DNA of 37,216 nt. It comes from Pseudomonadota bacterium (lineage in GTDB: Bacteria > Pseudomonadota > Gammaproteobacteria > Burkholderiales > Burkholderiaceae_C). Positions 17,704 through 24,990 of this stretch are shown here, piece after piece. Numbering within the stretch: position 1 is the stretch's first letter; every line of letters begins with the position of its first letter. A model generated the notes under the pieces. The model did no database searches, was not told where the DNA came from, and worked only from the letters and a program-made list of their open reading frames with translations. Location: assembly GCA_963205125.1 (NCBI GenBank), contig CAUJJO010000061.1, positions 1-37,216 on the forward strand, read 5' to 3'. The translations under genes were made by a program, and so were the position numbers.

Positions 17704-17739
17704 CGCCCCAGGCGTCGGCGCCTGGGGCGCGCCGCCCCA
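17704..17739 (+). promoter_or_regulatory. Mutually exclusive hairpins in the ALDH leader
   Basis: Segment A (17704-17714, CGCCCCAGGCG) pairs perfectly over 11 bp with segment B (17719-17729). The left-hand bases of A recur as segment C (17733-17739, CGCCCCA), which can instead pair with the end of B (17723-17729). The element lies 52-88 nt upstream of the ALDH ATG and downstream of any promoter in the gap. It could be an attenuator-like leader, a terminator or an operator; no T-run follows. The rest of 17534-17791 shows no gene. Confidence 0.4.
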
Positions 17740-17791
17740 GCACGCTCCCCGCCTGTGCCCCCTGCGCACCCTGACACGAAGGAGACTTGCC

Positions 17792-19243
17792 ATGGATGTC
17801 GTGCCGCTGATGATCGATGGACGCGATGTCGCCGCCAGCGGCGGCGCCAGCTTCGAACGCCTGGACCCGGTGCGCGGCGAGCCGGCGTCGCGAGCCGCGG
17901 CCGCCACTGCGGCCGACGCGCAGGCAGCAGCCAACGCCGCGGCAGCGGCCTTCCCGGCCTGGTCGGCGCTGGCGCCGGGCGAGCGGCGTGCCCTGCTCAA
18001 CCGCGCCGCCGACCTGCTGCTGGAGCGCACGCCGGATTTCGTCAAGGCGATGGCCGCCGAGATCGGCGCTGCGCCCATGTGGGCCGGCTTCAACTGCAAG
18101 CTGGCCGCCGGCATGCTGCGCGAGGCGGCGGCGCTGGTGACGCAGATCCACGGCGAGGTGATCCCGTCGGACACGCCGGGCATGCTCTCGATGGCGCTGC
18201 GCCAGCCCGCGGGCGTGGTGCTGGGCATCGCGCCCTGGAACGCGCCGGTGATCCTCGGCGTGCGCGCGCTGGCCACGCCGCTGGCCTGCGGCAACACCGT
18301 GGTGCTCAAGGCCTCGGAGGTCTGCCCGCGCACGCACTGGCTGATCGGCGACGTGCTGCGCGCGGCCGGCGTGCCGCCGGGCGTCGTCAACGTCGTCAGC
18401 AACGCGCCGCAGGACGCGCCCGCGGTCGTCGACGCGCTGATCGCGCATCCGGCGGTGCGCCGGGTGAACTTCACCGGCTCCACCCGCGTGGGCCGGCTGA
18501 TCGCCGAGAGCTGTGCGCGCCAGCTCAAGCGGGTGCTGCTCGAGCTCGGCGGCAAGGCGCCGCTGCTGGTGCTGGACGACGCCGACCTCGACGCCGCGGT
18601 GCAGGCCGCGGCCTTCGGCGCCTACATGAACCAGGGCCAGATCTGCATGAGCACCGAGCGCCTGATCGTCGACGCCAAGGTCGCCGACGAGTTCGTCCTG
18701 CGGCTGGCGCAGAAGGCGCGCACACTGCGCGCGGGCCTGCCCGGCGCGGCCGGCTGCGCGCTCGGGGCGATGGTCGGCCGCGAGGCGGTGCAGCGCGTGC
18801 GTGCCCTCATCGACGACGCGCTGGCCAAGGGCGCGACCCTGGTGGCCGGCGGCGAGAGCGAGGGCACGATCATGCAGCCGGCGCTGCTGGACCATGTCAC
18901 GCCCGCGATGCGCTTCTACCGCGAGGAGTCCTTCGGCCCGCTGGTCGGCGTCGTGCGCGTGCAGACCGTGGAGGAGGCCGTCACGGTCGCCAACGACAGC
19001 GAGTACGGGCTGTCCTCCGCGGTGTTCGGGCGCGACGTCAACCGGGCGCTGGCGGTGGCGCGGCAGATCGACGCCGGCATCTGCCACGTCAACTCGGCCA
19101 CCGTGCACGACGAGGCGCAGATGCCCTTCGGCGGCAGCAAGGGCAGCGGCTACGGCCGCTTCGGCGGCCGCGCCGGCATCGAGGAGTTCACCGAGCTGCG
19201 CTGGGTCACCGTGCAGACGACGCCCGCGCACTACCCGATCTGA
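17792..19243 (+). CDS. NAD(P)-dependent aldehyde dehydrogenase, vanillin/salicylaldehyde type
   Basis: Oxidises an aldehyde to the carboxylic acid with NAD(P). The 483-residue product has oxyanion Asn150 in IAPWNAP, the cofactor segment NFTGSTRVG, general-base Glu251 in LELGGKAP and nucleophile Cys285 in QGQICMSTE. The C-terminal FGGSKGSGYGRFGGRAGI and the WVTVQTTPAHYP ending resemble vanillin and salicylaldehyde dehydrogenases, so an aromatic aldehyde is plausible but not proved. AAGGAG at 17779-17784 sits 7 nt before the ATG and decides the start. It is the first gene of the plus-strand series SDR and Liv-type ABC importer, and divergent from the AraC regulator. Confidence 0.92.
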   Translation: MDVVPLMIDGRDVAASGGASFERLDPVRGEPASRAAAATAADAQAAANAAAAAFPAWSALAPGERRALLNRAADLLLERTPDFVKAMAAEIGAAPMWAGFNCKLAAGMLREAAALVTQIHGEVIPSDTPGMLSMALRQPAGVVLGIAPWNAPVILGVRALATPLACGNTVVLKASEVCPRTHWLIGDVLRAAGVPPGVVNVVSNAPQDAPAVVDALIAHPAVRRVNFTGSTRVGRLIAESCARQLKRVLLELGGKAPLLVLDDADLDAAVQAAAFGAYMNQGQICMSTERLIVDAKVADEFVLRLAQKARTLRAGLPGAAGCALGAMVGREAVQRVRALIDDALAKGATLVAGGESEGTIMQPALLDHVTPAMRFYREESFGPLVGVVRVQTVEEAVTVANDSEYGLSSAVFGRDVNRALAVARQIDAGICHVNSATVHDEAQMPFGGSKGSGYGRFGGRAGIEEFTELRWVTVQTTPAHYPI

Positions 19244-19376
19244 AGTCGGCGGGCACGGCGCGACGCACGCGGCGCGCTGCGCCTGCCTCGGGCATGATGA
19301 GGCGGCGCGGGCCCTTGCGCCGCGCGCACACCCACAACCTTCGGCTGCCGCAAGGCCGGCTACAGATCCGCACCCC

Positions 19377-20135
19377 ATGAAGAAGCTCGACAACCGACAT
19401 GCCCTCATCACCGGTGGCGCCGGCAGCATCGGCCTGGCCACGGCCCGGCTCTTCTGCGCCGAGGGCGCGCGCGTGACCCTGACCGACCTGCCCGGCGCGG
19501 CGCTCGAGGCCGCGCTGGCGGCGCTGCCCGCAGGCCGTGCGCAGGCCCTGCCGCACGACGTGACGCGCAGCGACGCGTGGCAGCGCGTGCTGCGCGAGGC
19601 CGTGGCGCGCTTCGGCCCCATCGACGTGCTCTTCAGCAACGCCGGCAACAGCGGCGTGATGGCGCCCGTGGTCGACTACCCCGAGGACGTCTTCGACAGC
19701 GTCATCGCCGTGCACGTGCGCGGCGCCTTCCTCGCCTGCAAGTACGGCCTGCCGGCGATGCGCGACGGCGGCAGCCTCGTCATCTGCTCGAGCGTGGCCG
19801 GCAAGCGCGGCGACCCCGGCGTGTCGGCCTACATCACCGCCAAGCACGCGCAGATCGGCCTCATGCGCAGCGTCTCCAAGGAGGCCGCGGCGCGCGGCAT
19901 CCGCGTCAACAGCGTGCATCCCGGGCCGGTCGACAACGGCTTCCAGCAGGACCTCGAGCAGCGCCTCTCGGGCGTGCTCGGGCGCGACGCGACGCAGTTC
20001 TTCGACGAGATGATTCCGCTCGCCCGCCACGCCCGGCCCGAAGAGATCGCGCGCTCGGTGCTTTATCTCGCCAGCGACGACAGCAGCTTCAGCACCGGCA
20101 GCACCCTGATGGTGGACGGGGGCATGAACGTCTGA
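19377..20135 (+). CDS. Short-chain dehydrogenase/reductase
   Basis: Classical SDR of 252 residues, using NAD(P) to interconvert an alcohol and a ketone or aldehyde. The Rossmann motif is TGGAGSIG (12-19), with Ser in place of the second glycine of the usual TGxxxGxG. The NAG segment (FSNAGNSG), the catalytic Ser near 139 (VICSSVAG), Tyr152 and Lys156 (YITAK), and the PGPVDN loop are present. The C-terminal STLMVDGGMNV is standard. Asp36 in LTDLPG at the end of strand 2 favours NAD over NADP. Lies 133 bp after the aldehyde dehydrogenase and 101 bp before the ABC binding-protein gene, so it may feed that enzyme. Substrate not identifiable. Confidence 0.92.
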   Translation: MKKLDNRHALITGGAGSIGLATARLFCAEGARVTLTDLPGAALEAALAALPAGRAQALPHDVTRSDAWQRVLREAVARFGPIDVLFSNAGNSGVMAPVVDYPEDVFDSVIAVHVRGAFLACKYGLPAMRDGGSLVICSSVAGKRGDPGVSAYITAKHAQIGLMRSVSKEAAARGIRVNSVHPGPVDNGFQQDLEQRLSGVLGRDATQFFDEMIPLARHARPEEIARSVLYLASDDSSFSTGSTLMVDGGMNV

Positions 20136-20236
20136 GTCCGAGTCCAAGCACCCAACCACCCGGCCGCGCCGCACCCGAGGGTGCTGCAGAAGAAGAACGT
20201 GCGCGCGGCGGCTTGCATGCAACCTGGAGACACGTC

Positions 20237-21454
20237 ATGAGCCAAGTCATTTCCCGTCGCAGACTGGTCGGCACCCTCGGTGCCGGCACCGCTGCGCTCG
20301 CCGCCCCGAGCTGGGTGCGCGCGCAGCGCGCGTCGATCAAGGTCGGCTGGGCGATCTCGAAGACCGGCCCCTTCTCCGGGGGTGCCGGGGTCACGCAGTG
20401 GCCCAACTACCTGCTGTGGATCAAGGACGTCAATGACGCCGGGGGTCTGAGCGTCGACGGCCGCAAGCTCAAGCTCGAGCACATCGAGTACGACGACCGC
20501 AGCCAGTCCGAGGAGGCGGTGCGCGCCTGCGAGCGCCTCGTCAGCCAGGACAAGGTCGACATCATGCTGCCGCCCTGGGGCACCGGCCAGAACCTGGCGG
20601 TGGCGCCGATCTTCGCGCGCGGCGGCTTTCCGATGATGACCTGCAGCATGGCCAGCGACCGCATCGCCGAGGTCGTCAAGCGCTGGCCCAACGTGTTCTC
20701 GCTGCTCAACACCTCGACGGTCTATGCCGAGGCCCTGGTCGCCGTGCTGAGCAAGGCGCGCGCGGCCGGCCAGATCAACGACCGCGTGGCCGTCGTGCAC
20801 GCCACCGAGCAGTTCGGCATCGAGCTGGCCAACGCCGCGCGCCGCGCGCTGAAGGCGGCCAAGTTCGAGCTCGTCTACGACGCCGGCTACCCGATGAGCA
20901 CGCAGGACCTGACGCCGGTGATCAGCGAGGCGCAGCGCGCCAACCCGGACGTCTTCGTGGGCTTCAGCTACCCGCCCGACACCATCGCGCTGGCCGAGAC
21001 CTCGCGCGTGCGCGGCTTCAATCCCAAGGTCTTCTACACCGCGGTGGGCACCTTCTTCCCGATGTACAAGCAGCGCTTCGGCGAAGCCGCCAACGGCGTC
21101 ATGGGCATCGGCGGCTGGAACCCCGACAGCGACGTGCTCAAGGCCTACATCCAGCGCCACGTCGCGATGTTCAAGCGCGAGCCCGACCGCTGGGGTTCGT
21201 CGATGATGTACGCCGGCCTGCAGGCCATGGGCCAGGCCATCGAGAAGGTCGGCCTGAACAACGCCGAGATCGTCAAGCAGCTGCGTGGCAACAGCTTCGA
21301 CACGGTGCTGGGCAAGCTCGACTTCGACCAGAACAACATCCGCAAGGGCGGCTGGTTCGTCGGGCAATGGCAGGACGGCGACTTCTACGGCATCGCCCCC
21401 GACCTGCCGGGCGTGCACAGGACGATCCTGCCCAAGCCGGCCTGGAAGTCCTGA
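20237..21454 (+). CDS. ABC importer substrate-binding protein, branched-chain amino acid (HAAT) type
   Basis: Periplasmic type I binding protein of 405 residues, the receptor for the LivHMGF-like importer that follows. The signal peptide starts with SRRRLVGTLGAG and ends near RAQ (residue 30). The twin arginines suggest Tat export, common for this family in betaproteobacteria. The mature part shows the family pattern: KVGWAISKTGPFSGGAG at the N-lobe and VHATEQFGIELANAA at the second lobe. Despite the LivK label, related proteins often bind aromatic acids, amides or urea. The ATG at 20237 has TGGAGA just upstream. The adjacent ALDH and SDR argue for a non-amino-acid ligand. Confidence 0.92.
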   Translation: MSQVISRRRLVGTLGAGTAALAAPSWVRAQRASIKVGWAISKTGPFSGGAGVTQWPNYLLWIKDVNDAGGLSVDGRKLKLEHIEYDDRSQSEEAVRACERLVSQDKVDIMLPPWGTGQNLAVAPIFARGGFPMMTCSMASDRIAEVVKRWPNVFSLLNTSTVYAEALVAVLSKARAAGQINDRVAVVHATEQFGIELANAARRALKAAKFELVYDAGYPMSTQDLTPVISEAQRANPDVFVGFSYPPDTIALAETSRVRGFNPKVFYTAVGTFFPMYKQRFGEAANGVMGIGGWNPDSDVLKAYIQRHVAMFKREPDRWGSSMMYAGLQAMGQAIEKVGLNNAEIVKQLRGNSFDTVLGKLDFDQNNIRKGGWFVGQWQDGDFYGIAPDLPGVHRTILPKPAWKS

Positions 21455-21492
21455 TCCCCGCGCCCTGACCCGCCCTTGCCGGAGCACGCCGG

Positions 21493-22368
21493 ATGCCGCT
21501 GCTCGACGCCTTGCTCACGGGCCTGACCCTGGGCGGCATGTACGCGCTCGTCGCACTGGGTCTCAATATCCAGTTCGGCGTGGCGCGCATCATGAACCTC
21601 TCCTATGGCGAACTGATGATCGCGGCGGCCGTGCTGGCCTTCGTGCTGTTCGCCCAGCACGGCGTCTCGCCGCTGCTGACGCTCGTGCTGATGCTGCCGC
21701 TGGCGGCGCTGGTGGGCTGGGCGATCTACGGCCTGGCGCTGATGCCGCTGGTGCGCCGCGCGCCCAACCGCGATGCCCTCGAGGCCGACAGTCTGCTCGG
21801 CACCTTCGGGCTGCTGTTCATCGTGCAGGGCGTGATGCTGGTGCTGGTCGGCGGCAGCTACCTGAGCTATTCCTTCCTGGCGATCCCGGTGCCGGTGCTC
21901 GGCACGACGCTTGCCGCCAACCGCGTGCTGGCGCTGGCGATGGCGATCGTCCTGGGCGTGCTGGTCTGGCTGCTGCTGATGCGCACGCGCATCGGCACCG
22001 CGATCCGCGCGGTCTCGGCCGATCCGGTGTCGGCGCAACTCGTGGCCATCGACGTGCGCCGGCTGGCGGCCGCGGCGTTCGCGCTCGGGACGGTGCTCGC
22101 CGGGGTGGCCGGGGTGCTGGTCAGCATGTTCCTGACCTTCAGCGCGACGATGGGCGTGCTCTTCACGATGAAGGCGCTGATCGTCGTCATCATGGGCGGC
22201 ATCGGCAACATGGCCGGCACCGTCGTCGCGGCGCTGATGCTCGGCCTCGTCGAGGCGCTGGTGGGCACCTTCGTCGACCCGGGTCTGACGCTCGCGGCCA
22301 ACTACGCGCTCTTCCTGCTGGTGCTGCTGTTCCGGCCCGCGGGCCTCTTCGGCAAGGTGGCGCGATGA
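21493..22368 (+). CDS. livH: Branched-chain-type ABC permease, LivH subunit
   Basis: Inner-membrane permease of 291 residues with about eight hydrophobic helices. The start LLDALLTGLTLGGMYALVAL and the following GLNIQFGVARIMNLSYGE segment are diagnostic of LivH. The cytoplasmic coupling region includes RTRIGTAIRAVSADPVSAQL, and VIMGGIGNMAGTVVAALMLG lies near the C-terminus. It forms a heterodimer with the LivM protein, whose ATG overlaps this stop (ATGA). The binding protein gene lies 38 bp upstream. Family assignment is firm; the transported compound is not known. Confidence 0.94.
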   Translation: MPLLDALLTGLTLGGMYALVALGLNIQFGVARIMNLSYGELMIAAAVLAFVLFAQHGVSPLLTLVLMLPLAALVGWAIYGLALMPLVRRAPNRDALEADSLLGTFGLLFIVQGVMLVLVGGSYLSYSFLAIPVPVLGTTLAANRVLALAMAIVLGVLVWLLLMRTRIGTAIRAVSADPVSAQLVAIDVRRLAAAAFALGTVLAGVAGVLVSMFLTFSATMGVLFTMKALIVVIMGGIGNMAGTVVAALMLGLVEALVGTFVDPGLTLAANYALFLLVLLFRPAGLFGKVAR

Positions 22369-23294
22369 AGACCCGCACCCTGCTCGGCGGCATCGCCGTC
22401 GTCGCCGTCTTCGTGCTGCTGGGCCTGGCGCCGGGGCTTGGCAACGACTACACGACCTCGCTGCTGATCAACCTGCTGCTCTACGGCGTGCTGGCCACGG
22501 CCTGGGGCCTGTTCTGCGGCACCACGCGCTATATCTCGCTGGCCACCGTCGCCTTCTTCGGCGTGGGCTCCTACACCGTCGCGGTGCTCGGCGAGCAGCT
22601 CGCCTGGCCGCTGGTGCTGCTGGTCGCCGCCGCCATCGGCGCGGTGCTCTCGCTGCTGGTCGGGCTGGTGACGCTGCGGCTTGCCGGCACCTACTTCGTC
22701 ATCTTCACCTTCGGCATGACCGAGCTGCTGCGACAGGTCGTGAACTGGTACGAGAGCAAGGTCGCCGGCTCGGTCGGGCGCTATGTCTTCGTCGACGCCG
22801 CCACGCCCGGGTTCATCTACGGCCAGTTGCTCGTGTTGTTCGCGCTCGTGCTGCTCTTTGGCTGGTGGCTCGGGCGTTCGCGGCTGGGCTTTGCGCTGCG
22901 CCTGGTCGGCGAGGACGAGCAGGCCGCGCGCCACTGCGGCGTCGACACCACGCGCACCAAGCTCATCACCTTCACGCTGAGCTCGGTCATCATGGTGCTG
23001 GCCGGCGCCATCGTCGCGCCGCGCTGGACCTACATCGACCCGGCGATCGCCTTCAACGCGATCGTCTCCTTCCAGGTCGTCATCATGGCGCTGCTCGGCG
23101 GCACCGCGCGCTTCTGGGGGCCGGTGCTCGGCGTCGTGCCGCTGGTGCTGCTCTTCGAGCTGCTGGTCAAGTACTTGCCCAACCACTCGTCGATCGTGCT
23201 GGGCGTGGTCTTCCTGCTGATCGTCTACGCGCTGCCGCGCGGCGTCGTCGGCTTCCTGCTCGAGCGCGGGCGACGTCCCGGGGGGCAGGCATGA
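22365..23294 (+). CDS. livM: Branched-chain-type ABC permease, LivM subunit
   Basis: Inner-membrane permease of 309 residues, partner of LivH. The family hallmarks are YISLATVAFFGVGSY in the first third, TYFVIFTFGMTELLRQVV in the middle, the coupling loop SRLGFALRLVGEDEQAARHCGVD, and LGGTARFWGPVLG near the end. The ATG overlaps the livH stop by 4 bp, and its own stop overlaps livG by 4 bp, so the permease and ATPase genes are tightly coupled. The open frame upstream to 21285 is a shadow of livK/livH. Confidence 0.94.
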   Translation: MKTRTLLGGIAVVAVFVLLGLAPGLGNDYTTSLLINLLLYGVLATAWGLFCGTTRYISLATVAFFGVGSYTVAVLGEQLAWPLVLLVAAAIGAVLSLLVGLVTLRLAGTYFVIFTFGMTELLRQVVNWYESKVAGSVGRYVFVDAATPGFIYGQLLVLFALVLLFGWWLGRSRLGFALRLVGEDEQAARHCGVDTTRTKLITFTLSSVIMVLAGAIVAPRWTYIDPAIAFNAIVSFQVVIMALLGGTARFWGPVLGVVPLVLLFELLVKYLPNHSSIVLGVVFLLIVYALPRGVVGFLLERGRRPGGQA

Positions 23295-24079
23295 GTGCGG
23301 CGGTTCGTCACCACGCACCCGACCCCGCAGCGCGCCGCCCGCTGCTGCAGGTGCAAGGCCTCGCGCGCGCCTTCGGCGGCCTGCGGGCGGTCGATGCGCT
23401 GTCCTTCGACGTGGCTGCCGGCGAGATCGTCGGCCTGCTGGGCCCCAACGGTTCAGGCAAGACGACGGCGCTGAACCTGATCAGCGGGGCGCTCAGGCCC
23501 GACGGCGGCTCGGTGCGCTTCCAGGGCCTGGAGCTGGCGGGCCAGCCGGCGCACCGCATCGTGCGCGCGGGCATCGCCCGCACCTTCCAGCTGGTGCGCG
23601 TCTTCCAGAGCATGACGGTGCTGCAGAACGTGCAGGCCGGCCTGATGTTCGGCGCAAGCAGGGGCGCGGGCGCGGGCTTGGACCCCGGCGACGCGCAGCT
23701 GCTGCTCGGGCAGGTCGGCCTCGCCGGGCAGGCCGCGCGCCGCGCCGACGAGCTGACCTACATCGACCAGAAGCGCCTGGAGCTTGCGCGTGCGCTTGCG
23801 CTGCGGCCGCGCCTGCTGCTGCTGGACGAGTGGCTCGCCGGCCTGAATCCCTCGGAGCTGGTCGAGGGCGTGGCGCTGATCCGCTCGCTGCACGCGCGCG
23901 GCATGACGGTGCTGATGGTCGAGCACGTGATGGACGCGATCCGCACGCTGTGCGACCGCTGCGTGGTGATGAGCTCGGGCGCCCGGATCGCCGAGGGCAC
24001 GCCCGCCGAAGTGCTTTCCGATCCGAAGGTGGTGCAGGCCTACCTCGGCGATGACGATCTCGAGGCCGCGCATGTTTGA
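23291..24079 (+). CDS. livG: Branched-chain-type ABC ATPase, LivG subunit
   Basis: ATP-binding subunit of the importer, 262 residues. Walker A is GPNGSGKTT (51-59), the Q-loop ARTFQLVRVF, Walker B LLLLDE ending at Asp179/Glu180, and the switch His lies in VEHVMD. The signature motif is unusual: instead of LSGGQ it reads LTYIDQ (155-160), without glycine, and the D-loop side reads DEWLAGLNP where most LivG have DEP. I recall a divergent LivG branch with similar changes (no signature glycine, AGLNP kept), so this is probably a natural variant rather than damage. ATG overlaps livM by 4 bp; stop overlaps livF by 8 bp. Confidence 0.93.
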   Translation: MSAAVRHHAPDPAARRPLLQVQGLARAFGGLRAVDALSFDVAAGEIVGLLGPNGSGKTTALNLISGALRPDGGSVRFQGLELAGQPAHRIVRAGIARTFQLVRVFQSMTVLQNVQAGLMFGASRGAGAGLDPGDAQLLLGQVGLAGQAARRADELTYIDQKRLELARALALRPRLLLLDEWLAGLNPSELVEGVALIRSLHARGMTVLMVEHVMDAIRTLCDRCVVMSSGARIAEGTPAEVLSDPKVVQAYLGDDDLEAAHV

Positions 24080-24779
24080 GGTGAAGGGCATGTCGGCGGC
24101 CTACGGGCTGCACCGTGCGCTGGACGAGGTCGGCCTGCGCGTGGGCGAGCACGAAGTGGTGGTCATGCTCGGTGCCAACGGCGCGGGCAAGACCACGCTG
24201 CTGAAGGCGATCGCCGGCCTGGTGGCCGCCACCCCGGCCTCGCGCATCGAACTCGCCGGGCAGTCGCTGCACGCGCTGCCGGCGCGGCTGCGGGTGGAAG
24301 CCGGCATCGCGCTGGTGCCCGAGGGGCGCGGCATCTTCGGCGAGCTGACGGTGCGCGAGAACCTCTCGCTCGGCGCCTATCCCCGGCGCGCGCGCGCCGA
24401 CGAGGCTGCCAACCTGGAACGCGTGCTGAGCCTGTTTCCACGGCTGGCCGAACGCCTGACGCAGACGGTGCGCACGATGAGCGGGGGTGAGCAGCAGATG
24501 GTGGCGATCGGTCGCGCGCTGATGTCGGCGCCGCGGCTGCTGCTGCTGGACGAACCCTCGCTCGGGCTCGCGCCGCTGATGTGCATGGAGCTGTTCCGGG
24601 CGCTGAAGCAGGTGCGCGCGACGGGCGTCAGCATCCTGCTCGTCGAGCAGAACGCCAAGCGCAGCCTCGCCATCGCCGATCGCGGCTACCTGCTCGAGAA
24701 CGGCCGCATTGCCGGCGAGGGCAGCGCGCAGCAACTGCTGGCCGATCCCGCGGTGCAGGCCGCCTATCTGGGCGGCTAG
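24072..24779 (+). CDS. livF: Branched-chain-type ABC ATPase, LivF subunit
   Basis: Second ATP-binding subunit, 235 residues. Walker A is GANGAGKTT (34-42), the LivF-specific LVPEGRGIFGELTVRENL follows, then the canonical signature MSGGEQQM (136-143), Walker B LLLLDEPSLGLAP and the switch VEQN. Because this subunit has an intact signature while LivG does not, the two ATP sites of the heterodimer are likely unequal. The start is taken at 24072 (MFEVKG) rather than 24051 because it matches the usual LivF N-terminus and gives an 8-bp overlap with livG. Last gene of the tightly overlapping transporter set. Confidence 0.93.
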   Translation: MFEVKGMSAAYGLHRALDEVGLRVGEHEVVVMLGANGAGKTTLLKAIAGLVAATPASRIELAGQSLHALPARLRVEAGIALVPEGRGIFGELTVRENLSLGAYPRRARADEAANLERVLSLFPRLAERLTQTVRTMSGGEQQMVAIGRALMSAPRLLLLDEPSLGLAPLMCMELFRALKQVRATGVSILLVEQNAKRSLAIADRGYLLENGRIAGEGSAQQLLADPAVQAAYLGG

Positions 24780-24874
24780 ACCCTGCGGTGCGGCAACGTG
24801 CCGCACGGCGCCGATGCGCCACCTGCAACACCGAGGCCGGGCCGGGCTCAGGGTCGATCCCAGGGTCGATGCCG

Positions 24875-24924
24875 TTGACGCTCCACGCGTTTTTCGTCAA
24901 CATACGTTTACGAAAAACAAGGTG
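24875..24924. promoter_or_regulatory. 30-bp near-perfect palindrome and promoter-like sequence
   Basis: Positions 24889-24918 form a dyad with 13 of 15 base pairs matched: perfect 9-bp outer arms GTTTTTCGT/ACGAAAAAC plus AAC/GTT inside. A TTGACG box (24875-24880) lies just before it. This is an AT-richer patch in very GC-rich DNA, 69 bp upstream of the methyltransferase-hydrolase fusion. Its size and symmetry fit a dimeric repressor such as the TetR protein encoded at 26977-27573, but that pairing is inference. Confidence 0.6.
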
Positions 24925-24930
24925 CTTGCG

Positions 24931-24990
24931 ATGCCGGGGCCGATCGGCCATGCGCCGCAGGACGCCGTCCACGAGACGAGGACCCGGTGA
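24931..24990 (+). CDS. Possible 19-aa leader peptide upstream of the fusion gene
   Basis: A short reading frame (MPGPIGHAPQDAVHETRTR) starts 6 nt after an AAGGTG (24919-24924), and its TGA overlaps the GTG start of the fusion gene as GTGA. It begins right after the palindrome, so it would be at the head of the transcript. It may allow coupled translation of the downstream gene. It may also be chance; no family resemblance is seen. Confidence 0.3.
   Translation: MPGPIGHAPQDAVHETRTR

Noticed and set aside
17704..17739. Classical Rho-independent terminator
   Set aside because: Strong stem but no T-run after it on either strand, and it sits in the leader of the aldehyde dehydrogenase gene.
24051..24071. 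Earlier ATG for livF at 24051
   Set aside because: The family N-terminus begins at MFEVKG (24072), which still overlaps the livG stop; the earlier start adds seven unrelated residues.
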